Positions 8,686-17,565 are shown, counted from the stretch's first letter. The stretch: 64,000 nucleotides of DNA from JAOUEA01 sp039933515 (GCA_039933515.1 JBDTNY010000127.1:1-64000); one strand, 5' to 3'. The notes: generated from the letters alone by a model not told the origin. Numbers and translations: made by a program.

Positions 8686-8797
8686 AACTGAACGGCGTTC
8701 ATGGTCCCCCGTGGGCCTGACACCGGGAGTGGCGCGGGCGGAGACTCATCGGTGGCCGCGAGGCGGCCCTCAGTCCGCGCGAGGAGGCGACCGCCCG

Positions 8798-10138
8798 ATG
8801 GATATCCCCCAGGAACGCAAGCTCGTCACCGAGGTCCCGGGCCCGAAGTCACGCGAGTGGTTCGCTCGCCGAGACGCGGCCGTTCCCCAGGGCGTCGGCG
8901 CGATCCACCCGATCGTGACCGCCCGTGCATCGGGCTCGATCATCGAAGACGTCGACGGCAACCGGCTGATCGACTTCGCGACGGGGATCGCCGTGCTGAA
9001 CGTCGGACATACGGCCCCCGAGGTCGTCGCGGCGATCCAGCGACAGGCCGAGCTCGACACGCACACCTGTTTCCACGTCACGGCCAGCGAGCCGTACATC
9101 GAGTTGGCTGAGCGCCTGAACTCGCTCGTCCCGGGGGATCACGACAACCGCACGATGTTCGCGAACTCGGGCGCCGAGGCCGTCGAGAACGCCGTGAAGA
9201 TCGCGCGCAAGGCCACCGGTCGCAGCGCGATCGTCGCGTTCGATCACGCGTTCCACGGCCGCACGCTGTTGGGGATGACGCTCACGGCCAAAGTGATGCC
9301 GTACAAGCAGGGCATGGGGCCGTTCGCCCCCGAGATCTACCGGCTGCCGTTCGCCTATCCGTACCGCTGGGTCTCCGGTCCTGAGCACTGCACCGAGGAG
9401 GCCCTCGGCTACGCGCTCGACGAGATGCACAAGCACATCGGTGAGGAGAACATCGCCGCCGTGATCTTGGAGCCGATCCAGGGTGAGGGCGGCTTCATCG
9501 TTCCCTCACCGGGATTCGTGAAGGGCATCGCCGAGTTCTGCGCCGCGAACGGGATCGTGTTCATCGCCGACGAGATCCAGTCCGCGATGGGGCGGGCCGG
9601 CCGCTGGTATGCGATCGAGGACGAGCACGTGGTGCCCGACCTGGTGACCACCGCCAAGTCGATGGGCGGCGGGATGCCGATCAGCGCGGTCACCGGACGG
9701 GCCGAGCTCATGGATGCGGTCCATCCCGGCGGCCTGGGCGGCACGTACGGCGGGAACCCCGTCGCCGCCGCGGCGGCGCTGGCCGTGCTCGACAAGATCG
9801 AGCGGGAGGATCTGCTTGCACGCGCCCGCGAGGTCGGCGAGACCGTGATGGCGCGGTTCGCAGCGATGGCGGAGCGGTTCGAGGTGATCGGCGAGGCCCG
9901 CGGGCGCGGCGCGATGTGCGCGCTCGAGCTCGTGGCGGATCGCGGGACCAAGGAGCCGCTCGCCGCCGCCACGATGAACGCGATCTCGACCGCATGCCTT
10001 GAGCGGGGCGTGATCGTGCTCACCGCCGGCACCTACGGCAACGTGCTGCGGCTCCTCCCTCCGATCAACATCGAGGCCGCCTTGCTCGACGACGGACTCG
10101 ACGTGCTCGAGGCCGCGATCGCCGCCGCCACCGGATGA
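8798..10138 (+). CDS. gabT: 4-aminobutyrate aminotransferase (class III, PLP)
   Basis: A 446-residue class III aminotransferase close to GabT: it would move the amino group of GABA to 2-oxoglutarate, giving succinate semialdehyde and glutamate. Visible motifs are ANSGAEAVENAVK (phosphate-binding), HAFHGRTLLGMT, EPIQGEGG, ADEIQ with the PLP-binding Asp, and TTAKSMGGG with the Schiff-base lysine. The ATG at 8798 is chosen over upstream codons because GAGGAGG ends 11 nt before it and the N-terminus then matches GabT. It is divergent from the PucR-type regulator, and the ALDH genes on the other side could take the product to succinate. Ornithine or 5-aminovalerate specificity cannot be ruled out. 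Confidence 0.88.
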   Translation: MDIPQERKLVTEVPGPKSREWFARRDAAVPQGVGAIHPIVTARASGSIIEDVDGNRLIDFATGIAVLNVGHTAPEVVAAIQRQAELDTHTCFHVTASEPYIELAERLNSLVPGDHDNRTMFANSGAEAVENAVKIARKATGRSAIVAFDHAFHGRTLLGMTLTAKVMPYKQGMGPFAPEIYRLPFAYPYRWVSGPEHCTEEALGYALDEMHKHIGEENIAAVILEPIQGEGGFIVPSPGFVKGIAEFCAANGIVFIADEIQSAMGRAGRWYAIEDEHVVPDLVTTAKSMGGGMPISAVTGRAELMDAVHPGGLGGTYGGNPVAAAAALAVLDKIEREDLLARAREVGETVMARFAAMAERFEVIGEARGRGAMCALELVADRGTKEPLAAATMNAISTACLERGVIVLTAGTYGNVLRLLPPINIEAALLDDGLDVLEAAIAAATG

Positions 10139-10144
10139 CGCTGC

Positions 10145-10150
10145 TACCGT
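10145..10150 (+). promoter_or_regulatory. leaderless-type -10 box (MFS gene)
   Basis: TACCGT ends exactly 6 nt before the ATG at 10157, inside the 18-bp gap after gabT. The transporter may therefore have its own leaderless transcript. Confidence 0.45.
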
Positions 10151-10156
10151 CGTCCG

Positions 10157-11446
10157 ATGACCTCTGGCGGCGGTGAGAAACCCTCGCGGCTCCGAGGTCT
10201 CGTTCTCGACATCACTCCGCTCCGTCGCTCCCACGACTTCCGGCTGCTGTGGGGCGGACAATTCGTCTCCGAGCTCGGGTACCAGTTCGCCCGGGTCGCG
10301 ATCTACGTGCAGGTCTGGGAGCTCACGAAGTCGCCCGCGGCCGTCGGGCTGACGGGGCTCACGGGGCTCGTCGCACTGTTCGGCGGGACCCTGACGGGGT
10401 CGTCGTTCATCGACGCGAAGGATCGCCGATCGATCCTGCTCTGGGCTCAGGTGGCCTTGGCGGTCTCGGCCGGCATCCTGCTCGGCGGCGCGATCGCCGG
10501 GCATCCACCGCTCGTCTTGATCTACGGCGCGAACGCCCTCACCGCCTTCGTCGGCGCGATCGAGGATCCCGCGCGGTCCGCGATGATCCCCCGGCTCGTG
10601 GGCAAAGACCTGATCCCGTCCGCCCTGGCCCTGAACCAGGTGCTGTGGCAGACCGTCCAGATCGTCGGACCCGCGATTGCTGGCGTGTTGATCGCCCACT
10701 ACGGGTTCGGGCTCGCGTACGGGGTCGACCTGGTCACGTACGGCGCGCTCTTCCTCGCCGCGTTCCTGATGGCGCCGATGCCCCCCGAACACGACCCGGA
10801 CTCGGCGTCGGGATGGGCGGCCGTCAAGGAAGGGTTCGCCTTCGTTCGTGCCCACCGGCTGATCTCCTCCACGTTCGCGATCGACCTGATCGCGATGGTC
10901 TTCGGGATGCCGGCGGCGCTCTTCCCGGTCCTCGCGATCTCCCAGTTCCATCGCGGCCCCGAGGTCGTGGGGCTCCTGTTCGCCGCGCCGTCGGTCGGCG
11001 CCTTGGCCGGGGCTTTGTCGGGCGGCTGGGTCCGCCATGTTCGCCGGCAGGGCGAGGCCGTGATCTGGGCCGTGGCGGCCTGGGGCGCCGCGATCGCCGC
11101 GTTCGGGCTCGTGGGATCACACCTATGGTGGGCGCTCGGGTTCCTCGCCGTCGCGGGCGCGGCCGACGTCGTGAGCGCGATCTTCCGCTCCACGATCACC
11201 CAGGTGAACACGCCCGACCGATTGCGTGGGCGGCTCTCGGCCATCTTCATCTTGGTGGTGACGGGCGGGCCGCGGCTCGGGGACTTCGAGGCGGGCGTCG
11301 TCGCCACGCTGTTCTCGCCGACCGTCTCGGTGGTGAGCGGCGGGCTCGCCTGCATCGCGGGCGCGGGACTTGTGGCGATCGTGTACCCCCAGCTCCGCGC
11401 GTACCGCCCCGGCGTCGATGCGCCTCGCACGCCCGGCGAGCCATGA
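10157..11446 (+). CDS. MFS transporter, EntS-type (MFS_3)
   Basis: A 429-residue integral membrane protein with about 12 hydrophobic helices. It has the N-terminal pattern of the MFS_3/EntS group (RSHDFRLLWGGQFVSELGYQ), the DAKDRRSILL loop between helices 2 and 3, and the FRSTITQVNTPDRLRGR motif in the late cytoplasmic loop. Members export siderophores, drugs or other small molecules by proton antiport. It begins 18 nt after gabT and ends 14 nt before the next small ORF. Its substrate is unknown; neighbourhood gives no firm link. Confidence 0.88.
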   Translation: MTSGGGEKPSRLRGLVLDITPLRRSHDFRLLWGGQFVSELGYQFARVAIYVQVWELTKSPAAVGLTGLTGLVALFGGTLTGSSFIDAKDRRSILLWAQVALAVSAGILLGGAIAGHPPLVLIYGANALTAFVGAIEDPARSAMIPRLVGKDLIPSALALNQVLWQTVQIVGPAIAGVLIAHYGFGLAYGVDLVTYGALFLAAFLMAPMPPEHDPDSASGWAAVKEGFAFVRAHRLISSTFAIDLIAMVFGMPAALFPVLAISQFHRGPEVVGLLFAAPSVGALAGALSGGWVRHVRRQGEAVIWAVAAWGAAIAAFGLVGSHLWWALGFLAVAGAADVVSAIFRSTITQVNTPDRLRGRLSAIFILVVTGGPRLGDFEAGVVATLFSPTVSVVSGGLACIAGAGLVAIVYPQLRAYRPGVDAPRTPGEP

Positions 11447-11447
11447 G

Positions 11448-11453
11448 TAGGCT
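11448..11453 (+). promoter_or_regulatory. leaderless-type -10 box (leader ORF of CphA-like gene)
   Basis: TAGGCT just after the MFS stop codon, 7 nt before the ATG of the 24-codon ORF at 11461. No start codon for the following Mur-ligase gene lies at the expected position, so the small ORF is what this promoter would translate first. Confidence 0.45.
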
Positions 11454-11460
11454 TCGCCCG

Positions 11461-11535
11461 ATGATGCCCACGACTGCCGAGGGCGGGGCCAGCACGGCGA
11501 ACTCCGAGACCCTCCCGGCCCGGTCAGCCCCGTGA
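11461..11535 (+). CDS. putative 24-residue leader peptide
   Basis: A small ORF (MMPTTAEGGA... ending LPARSAP) starts 7 nt after a TAGGCT box and stops in a GTGA overlap with the CphA-like Mur ligase gene. The large gene has no Shine-Dalgarno sequence before its GTG, so termination-reinitiation from this ORF would explain how it is translated. The peptide has no repeated codons that would suggest amino-acid attenuation. A chance ORF remains possible. Confidence 0.4.
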   Translation: MMPTTAEGGASTANSETLPARSAP

Positions 11536-13235
11536 CCGAGGCTGTCCGGGGGGTGGAGCTCCGCGTGCTCGACGGGCCCAACCTCTACTTCCCACGCCCC
11601 GCGATCAAGCTCACCCTCGCGGTGCCCGGCTGGATGCGCGCGTCCGAATCACGCGTCTCGGAGGTGGCCGGGCGACTTGGGCTCGAGGGGGCGGCGACGC
11701 CCGGCGCGCCCGGGTCCCAGCACCGGCGCCGGTTCGCCGCGCGGATCGCGGCCCAGCTGACACGACGCCAAGCGATCGCATCGGGCGCGCGCCGGCTGGC
11801 CGTCAAGGCATCCCCGGGCAGCGGGCTCGATGAGATCGTGATCGCGTTCCCCTGGCGCCGGCGCGGCGCGGCCGAGGCGCTCGCCAGGGAGACGGCCCGC
11901 GGCATGGAGGCGATCCTTCGCCGCTCCCCCGACCGATGGGTCGCCGCGTCGGGACGCCGGCTCTCCGGCGCCGATCCTGGCCCCGAGCCCGCGGTTCCCG
12001 ATCCGTCAGTCCCCGTGATCCAGGTCACGGGGACGAACGGGAAGACGACTTCCGTGCGCCTGCTCGCGCACCTGGTCCGCGCGGCGGGCCGAACAGTCGC
12101 CTACTCGACGACGGACGGGGTTTACCGCGACGACGGCGTGATGGTCGAGGCCGGGGACTACAGCGGCTTCGGTGGCGCGGGGATCGCGCTCGCCCAGCAC
12201 CCGGACGTCGCGGTGCTCGAGACCGCGCGCGGGGGCTTGTTGCTGCGGGGTAGCGGGGTGCTTCACAACGACGTCGCGGTCGTGACGAACGTGAGCGCCG
12301 ACCACCTGGGGCTCCACGGGGTGGACACGGTCGACCAGCTCGCCGAGGTGAAGGCGATCATCACGAAGACGACCCGGCCCAGCGGGTGGAGCGTGCTGAA
12401 CGCCGACGATCCGCGGGTGCTGGCCATGCGGCGGCGCGCGACGGGACGGCTGTGGCTCTGCTCACCCTTCCCCGACCAGCCTGCGCTCCACGAGGTCCAG
12501 CAGGAGGGAGGGCGGGCGATGACCGTCCTCGACGGGTCGCTCACGTGGTTCGAGGATCACGTCGCCCATCCCCTGCTGCCCGTCGAGGATGTCCCGGTCA
12601 CCCTCGCGGGGATCTCTCGCACCAACACCCAGAACGCGCTCGCGGCCGCGGCCGCGGCGCTCGCCGTCGGGCTCGCCGAGCGCGCGGTCGTCCGGGGCCT
12701 GCGGGGCTTCGTCCTGGACCCCGAGCGCAATCCCGGGCGCACGAACCTGTTCCGGCTCGACGGCAGGGTCGTGGTGATCGACTACGCCCACAACGAGGCG
12801 GGGATGCAAGGGCTCACCGAGGTGATGGACGGGTTGCGCAGCCTCGGGCGCGACGTCTGGCTCGCGATCTGCACCGCGGGAGACCGCACCGACGAGATCT
12901 TGCATGCCTTCGCGCTCCGCGCCGCGCTCGGATCCGATCATCTCGCGGTGGCCGACCTCTTGCGCTACCTCCGTGGACGCCATCGGGATGACATCGTCGC
13001 GCATCTCCGGGCCGGGGCGCGAGAGGCGGGGGTCGACGATGTGCCCGCGTACGAAGACGAGCTGCACGCGCTGCGCGGCATGCTGCACGAGAGCCACCGC
13101 GGCGACGTCGTGGGCGTCACCGCGCTCGGCATGCGGGCCGAGATCTTCGCTTGGCTCGAAGAGGCCGGCGCACGGCCGCTGGGTCCAGGGGACGTTCGGC
13201 GGATCGTGCGCGGTGCCCGGGCTTCGCGGACATAG
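11532..13235 (+). CDS. cyanophycin-synthetase-like Mur ligase lacking the ATP-grasp domain
   Basis: 567 residues. Residues about 5-135 match the N-terminal domain of cyanophycin synthetase (VLDGPNLYFPRPAIKLT is equivalent to the VFRGPNYWS region of the full CphA at 20706-23546). Instead of the ATP-grasp domain that should follow, the sequence passes directly to the Mur-ligase half: P-loop TGTNGKTTS (about 166-174), TTDGVY, ETARGG, SADHLGLHG, LNADDP (about 289) and DYAHNEAG (about 417). In CphA the ATP-grasp domain adds aspartate to the backbone and the Mur domain adds arginine to the side chain, so this protein could only perform the Mur-type amide ligation. The substrate is unknown. A GTG start lies in a GTGA overlap with a 24-codon ORF. 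Confidence 0.8.
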   Translation: MTEAVRGVELRVLDGPNLYFPRPAIKLTLAVPGWMRASESRVSEVAGRLGLEGAATPGAPGSQHRRRFAARIAAQLTRRQAIASGARRLAVKASPGSGLDEIVIAFPWRRRGAAEALARETARGMEAILRRSPDRWVAASGRRLSGADPGPEPAVPDPSVPVIQVTGTNGKTTSVRLLAHLVRAAGRTVAYSTTDGVYRDDGVMVEAGDYSGFGGAGIALAQHPDVAVLETARGGLLLRGSGVLHNDVAVVTNVSADHLGLHGVDTVDQLAEVKAIITKTTRPSGWSVLNADDPRVLAMRRRATGRLWLCSPFPDQPALHEVQQEGGRAMTVLDGSLTWFEDHVAHPLLPVEDVPVTLAGISRTNTQNALAAAAAALAVGLAERAVVRGLRGFVLDPERNPGRTNLFRLDGRVVVIDYAHNEAGMQGLTEVMDGLRSLGRDVWLAICTAGDRTDEILHAFALRAALGSDHLAVADLLRYLRGRHRDDIVAHLRAGAREAGVDDVPAYEDELHALRGMLHESHRGDVVGVTALGMRAEIFAWLEEAGARPLGPGDVRRIVRGARASRT

Positions 13236-13299
13236 GCTGCCTCGCACGGTTTCGGCGTCCCTGGAGGCGGGTACCGGTTCGCGCACATGCGCGCCCAAC

Positions 13300-13305
13300 T
13301 AGACT
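13300..13305 (+). promoter_or_regulatory. -10 box of otsA
   Basis: TAGACT, 8 nt before the ATG at 13314. It supports that start over the ATG at 13287, which would lie upstream of the promoter. Confidence 0.5.
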
Positions 13306-13313
13306 CCGCCCCG

Positions 13314-14792
13314 ATGGCATCGCCGCGAGGGTCCCGTTCCACCTCCGCCATGGAGGCCAAGGTCGTCGTCGCGTCCAACCGCGGGCCCGTGAGCTTCGAC
13401 AAGGACCAGCGAGGCAGGCTCGTGGCTCGCCGGGGCGCCGGCGGGCTGGTCACGGCGCTGTCCGGGGTGTTCTACCGGGACGACACCTCGTGGATCTCGG
13501 CGGCGATGACCGACGGCGACCGCGCGGTGGCCCTGAAGGGCCGAACGGTCACCTCGGATTCCCACCAACGCATGCGCTACGTGGTGATCCCCCCGGAGCG
13601 CTACGACGCCTACTACAACGAGATCGCCAACCGGATCCTGTGGTTCGTCCACCACAGTCTGTGGGACACGCCGCGCAGTCCGATGTTCGACGACGCGACG
13701 CAGGAGGCCTGGCATCACTACGTCGAGGCGAACCGCGCGTTCGCCCTCGCCCTGGCCGACGAGGCGGCCGACGATCCCGTGTACCTGATCCAGGACTACC
13801 AGCTGTGTCTCGTGCCCGCGATGCTCCGCGAGCTCCAGCCCGACGCGAAGATCGCGCACTTCTCGCACACCCCGTTCGCGGGGGCGACCTACCTCCGGAT
13901 CCTCCCCGTCGAGATGCGCACAGCGGTGATCCGGGGGATGGCCGGCGCGGACGTCCTCGGATTCCAGTCGAAGCAGTGGGCGGAGAACTACCTTCTGTCG
14001 GCACGGAGCCTCAAGGGGATCCGAGTGCTGCGGGGGGGCCGGCTCGACGTTGACGGGCGGGTGGCGGCCGTACGGGCGTTCCCGGTGGCCGTGAGCGCCG
14101 AGCCGATCCGGGAGAGCGCCTCCCAGCCCGAGGCCGAGTCGGTGCGGGAGGAACTCCGCGCATGGGCCGGCGACCGTGCCGTGGTCCTGCGGGTGGACCG
14201 TCTCGAGCCCTCGAAGAACATCCTGCGAGGGTTCCTCGCGTTCGGGCTGTTCCTTCGCCGCTTCCCCGAGTGGCGTGAGCGCGTGCAGTTCCTGTGCCTG
14301 TTCAGCCCCTCGCGCGAGGAGGTGCCCGAATACCAGACCTACGGGGAGGAGTGTCTCGCCGAGGCCGAGCGCGTGAATCGGGAGTTCGGCACGAAGGACT
14401 GGACCCCGATCGAGGTCAAGGTCCAGGAGGACTATGCCTACGCGGTCGCCGCGTACGACCTCTACGACGTGCTGTTCGTGAACCCCACCTACGACGGCAT
14501 GAACCTGGTCGCGATGGAGGGACCGCTCGTCAACCGCCATGACGGCGTCGTGCTGCTGTCGCGGAACGCTGGTGCCTACACCAGGCTCGGCCGGCACGTG
14601 ATCGGCGTGAACCCCTTCGACCTGGCCGAGACCGCCGAGGCGCTCGACGAGGCCCTGACGCTGGCACCCGAAGACCGGGCGCGGCGGGCGCGCGGACTGG
14701 CGCGCACCGTGCAGGCACACACGCCTGCGAGCTGGCTCGCGAGCCAGCTCGAGGCGGTCGACCAGGTGCGGCCCCCCGGCCGTCCCCGCTGA
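13314..14792 (+). CDS. otsA: trehalose-6-phosphate synthase
   Basis: GT20 glycosyltransferase, 492 residues, that joins UDP- (or GDP/ADP-) glucose and glucose 6-phosphate to trehalose 6-phosphate. Motifs: VVASNRGPVSF and GAGGLVTAL at the N-terminus, IQDYQLCLVPAML, HFSHTPFA, RVDRLEPSKN (donor phosphate binding) and NPTYDGMNLVAMEG. The start at 13314 is supported by a TAGACT box 8 nt upstream; ATG 13350, just before the conserved region, is an alternative. otsB is convergent and ends 10 nt away. It supplies a compatible solute and links to pgi on the other side of the trehalose block through glucose 6-phosphate. Confidence 0.93.
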   Translation: MASPRGSRSTSAMEAKVVVASNRGPVSFDKDQRGRLVARRGAGGLVTALSGVFYRDDTSWISAAMTDGDRAVALKGRTVTSDSHQRMRYVVIPPERYDAYYNEIANRILWFVHHSLWDTPRSPMFDDATQEAWHHYVEANRAFALALADEAADDPVYLIQDYQLCLVPAMLRELQPDAKIAHFSHTPFAGATYLRILPVEMRTAVIRGMAGADVLGFQSKQWAENYLLSARSLKGIRVLRGGRLDVDGRVAAVRAFPVAVSAEPIRESASQPEAESVREELRAWAGDRAVVLRVDRLEPSKNILRGFLAFGLFLRRFPEWRERVQFLCLFSPSREEVPEYQTYGEECLAEAERVNREFGTKDWTPIEVKVQEDYAYAVAAYDLYDVLFVNPTYDGMNLVAMEGPLVNRHDGVVLLSRNAGAYTRLGRHVIGVNPFDLAETAEALDEALTLAPEDRARRARGLARTVQAHTPASWLASQLEAVDQVRPPGRPR

Positions 14793-14802
14793 ACCCAGAT
14801 CC

Positions 14803-15543
14803 CTAGAGCCTGCGGAGCAGTCCGACCAGCCCGGCGGGCCCGTCCACCACGAGGTCGGCCGCGGCCGTGAGCGCCGGCGGCGTTTCCGGCCCGTGCACGG
14901 CGACCTTGACCGTCACGATCCCTTTGTCCGCGAGCTGGTCGAGGGTCTCGAACGCGCGGAGATCGGCGAGGTCATCGCCCGCGTAGAGCACCGCCTCGAG
15001 CTCCGCCTCAGCCACGATCGCCGCGACCGCACCTCCTTTGAGGGGGCGTCCCGCGGGAACGAGCTCGAGCACCTTCTTGCCCGCGATCAGCTCCATGCCG
15101 GCCTCGGCCGCGATCGGGGCGAGCAGCTCGGCAAGCCGGGCCTCGGCGTCGGACGGGTCACTCGTGGCCCGGTAGTGGGCCGCGATCGAACCGCCCTTGG
15201 GCTCGACCCGGACGCCCGCGATCGCCGATACGATCTCGCTCACCCGCTGCTCGAGCCCCTCGGGGAGCATCGCCTCGTCCTCGATCCCGTAGAGGGCGGC
15301 CAGCCGGACCCCGGGGACGCCGATCAGATCTTCGAGCTCGCGGCGGGTTCGTCCCGAGACGACGGCGACCACCGCGTAACGCAGGGCAAGACGGGCGAGC
15401 GCATCTCGCGCGCCCTCACGGATCTGTGCGAGCTCGGGGCGGGCGACGATCGGGCTGAGACTCCCGTCGAAGTCCACGAGGATCCCGACGCGCCCCTCGA
15501 CGGCGGCGAACGCCTCGAGGGCGCGAGGCCTGGGCGACTCCAT
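14803..15543 (-). CDS. otsB: trehalose-6-phosphate phosphatase
   Basis: HAD-superfamily phosphatase of 246 residues that dephosphorylates trehalose 6-phosphate. The N-terminal HAD motif is ILVDFDGSLSP with the nucleophilic and acid aspartates; VVSGRT is motif II, and the late GDDLADLRAF carries the Mg-binding acidic pair. The ATG at 15543 follows AGGAG by 8 nt; the open frame upstream to 16446 is the shadow of the GH15 gene. otsA converges on it and the GH15 gene diverges from it, so the trehalose genes form one block with three different promoters. Confidence 0.92.
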   Translation of the reverse strand: MESPRPRALEAFAAVEGRVGILVDFDGSLSPIVARPELAQIREGARDALARLALRYAVVAVVSGRTRRELEDLIGVPGVRLAALYGIEDEAMLPEGLEQRVSEIVSAIAGVRVEPKGGSIAAHYRATSDPSDAEARLAELLAPIAAEAGMELIAGKKVLELVPAGRPLKGGAVAAIVAEAELEAVLYAGDDLADLRAFETLDQLADKGIVTVKVAVHGPETPPALTAAADLVVDGPAGLVGLLRRL

Positions 15544-15610
15544 CGATACTCCTGTCGTGGCGGTCGGGTGGCGATCTCCGCCAAATCCTAGTAGGCGGGG
15601 AGACCACCGA

Positions 15611-15616
15611 TAGAGT
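15611..15616 (+). promoter_or_regulatory. -10 box of the GH15 gene
   Basis: TAGAGT, 8 nt before the GTG at 15625 but only 2 nt before the alternative GTG at 15619; it favours 15625 as start. Confidence 0.45.
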
Positions 15617-15624
15617 GGGTGCCC

Positions 15625-17565
15625 GTGAGCAGCGCGTCCATCGTCCCCTTCCCCGGCGTAGCTGAGCCGCCTCCCGGCGGCGAGGTGTCCCCTCTGCAGA
15701 GCCGGCACGGCCCGTTCACTCCGATCGCGGAGTACGGGTTCTTGTCCGACCGCGAGGTATCCGCGCTGATCGGCCCCAGCGGCAGCGTCGAGTGGCTCTG
15801 CCTGCCCAGGCCCGACAGCCCGAGCGTCTTCGGGGCGATCTTGGACCGGTCGGCGGGCGCCTTCCGGCTGGGGCCCGCCGAGCTCCTCGTGCCGGCGGGG
15901 CGCCGGTATCTCCCCGGCACGAACGTGCTCGAGACCACATGGCAGACCCGGACCGGATGGCTGCTGGTCCGCGATGCCCTCGTTCTGGGGCCTTGGCAGG
16001 ACGAAGAACGACCCGAGGACTACACGCGCCCCCCCGGCGACTATCGGGCCTCGCACATGCTGCTCCGCGCCGTGCGCTGCGTCCAGGGCCAGGTCGATCT
16101 CGTGCTGAACTGCGAGCCGGTGTTCGACTACGGGCGCACCGATGCCCGATGGGAGTACACGGGTCCCGGCTGGAGCGAGGCCCTCGCCACCGGCGGCAGC
16201 GGCGACCCGCATCTGCGGCTCACGACCGACATGCGCCTGGGCCTCGAGGGGCGCGCGGCGGTCGCGATCACCCGGCTGAACGACAACGAAGCCGCGTTCG
16301 CGGCCCTGTCGTGGGATGGCGACGTGAACCCGCCGCCGGCCGACGCCGAGGAAGCGTGGCAGATGATCCACGCGACCTCGGACTTCTGGCGCGGCTGGTT
16401 GAACAAGGGCGAGTTCCCCGACCATCCCTGGAGGAGCCATCTCCAACGAGCGGCGCTGACCTTGAAAGGTCTGACGTACGCCCCGACGGGAGCCCTGATC
16501 GCCGCCCCGACGACCTCGCTCCCCGAGTCGGCGGGCGGCGAGCGGAACTGGGACTACCGCTACAGCTGGGTGCGCGACGCGACGTTCGCGCTCTGGGGCC
16601 TCTACTCGCTGGGGTTCGACTTCGAGGCCAACAGCTTCTTCTACTTCATCGCCGACCAGATCCGCGATGGTTCGCCATTACACGTGATGTACGGGGTGGG
16701 CGGCGAGACCGAGCTCGAGGAATCCACGCTGGACCACCTCACCGGCTACGACCACGCGCAGCCCGTGAGGATCGGCAACGCCGCGTGGTCGCAGGACCAG
16801 CACGACGTGTGGGGCGCGCTGCTCGATTCGGTCTACCTGCATATGCGCTCGGGCGAGTTCCTCTCGGGCGTGACGTGGTCGGGCCTCGAGCGACAGGTCG
16901 AGCGCGCGATCGAACGATGGCGCGAACCCGACCGGGGGATCTGGGAGGTCCGCGGCGAACCCCAGCACTTCACGATGTCGAAGATCATGTGCTGGGTGGC
17001 GTGCGACCGGGGCGCTCACCTGGCCGACGTGATGGACCGTCCGGAGCTCGCCGAGCGCTGGCGCACCGAGTCCGAGACGATCAAGGCTGACGTGCTCGCG
17101 CACGGGCTCGACGCGCGCGGCGTCTTCACCCAGGCTTACGGCTCGACGGCCCTCGACGCCTCCCTGCTCCTGGCTCCGCTGATGCGGTTCCTGCCCCCCG
17201 ACGATCCACGGATCCGCGCGACCGTGCTGGCGATCGCCGACGAGCTCACCGACGACGGACTCGTGCTGCGATACCACGTGGACGAGACCGACGACGGGAT
17301 GCAGGGTCCCGAGGCGACGTTCGCGATCTGCTCGTTCTGGCTCGTGTCGGCGCTCGCCGAGATCGACGAGCTCGAGCGGGCGCGGGCGCTGTGCGAGCGG
17401 ATGCTCGCCTACGCGAGCCCGCTGGGTCTCTACGCCGAAGAGATCGACCCGCGCACGGGACGGCACTGGGGCAACTACCCGCAGGCCTTCACCCACCTGG
17501 CGCTGATCAACGCGCTCACGCATGTGATCCGGGCCGAGGAACGCCTGACCGAACGCCCGGGCTGA
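15625..17565 (+). CDS. glycoside hydrolase family 15 (glucoamylase/trehalase-like)
   Basis: A 646-residue cytoplasmic GH15 protein without signal peptide. It has the N-terminal GH15 beta-domain (IAEYGFLSDREVSAL, GSVEWLCLPRPDSPSVF) and the (alpha/alpha)6 barrel with RNWDYRYSWVRDATF, YDHAQPVRIGNAAW and a C-terminal YAEEIDPRTGRHWGN, a region expected to supply catalytic base functions. In mycobacteria a GH15 enzyme of this type is a trehalase, and its position beside otsB makes trehalose the best guess; maltodextrin is the alternative. Its stop codon lies in a 6-bp hairpin (17557-17572), and gnd converges on it. Confidence 0.88.
   Translation: MSSASIVPFPGVAEPPPGGEVSPLQSRHGPFTPIAEYGFLSDREVSALIGPSGSVEWLCLPRPDSPSVFGAILDRSAGAFRLGPAELLVPAGRRYLPGTNVLETTWQTRTGWLLVRDALVLGPWQDEERPEDYTRPPGDYRASHMLLRAVRCVQGQVDLVLNCEPVFDYGRTDARWEYTGPGWSEALATGGSGDPHLRLTTDMRLGLEGRAAVAITRLNDNEAAFAALSWDGDVNPPPADAEEAWQMIHATSDFWRGWLNKGEFPDHPWRSHLQRAALTLKGLTYAPTGALIAAPTTSLPESAGGERNWDYRYSWVRDATFALWGLYSLGFDFEANSFFYFIADQIRDGSPLHVMYGVGGETELEESTLDHLTGYDHAQPVRIGNAAWSQDQHDVWGALLDSVYLHMRSGEFLSGVTWSGLERQVERAIERWREPDRGIWEVRGEPQHFTMSKIMCWVACDRGAHLADVMDRPELAERWRTESETIKADVLAHGLDARGVFTQAYGSTALDASLLLAPLMRFLPPDDPRIRATVLAIADELTDDGLVLRYHVDETDDGMQGPEATFAICSFWLVSALAEIDELERARALCERMLAYASPLGLYAEEIDPRTGRHWGNYPQAFTHLALINALTHVIRAEERLTERPG

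Noticed and set aside
15544..16446. N-terminal extension of otsB to 547 residues
   Set aside because: The extension lies antisense to the GH15 gene, has no OtsB-family similarity, and an AGGAG site supports the start at 15543.
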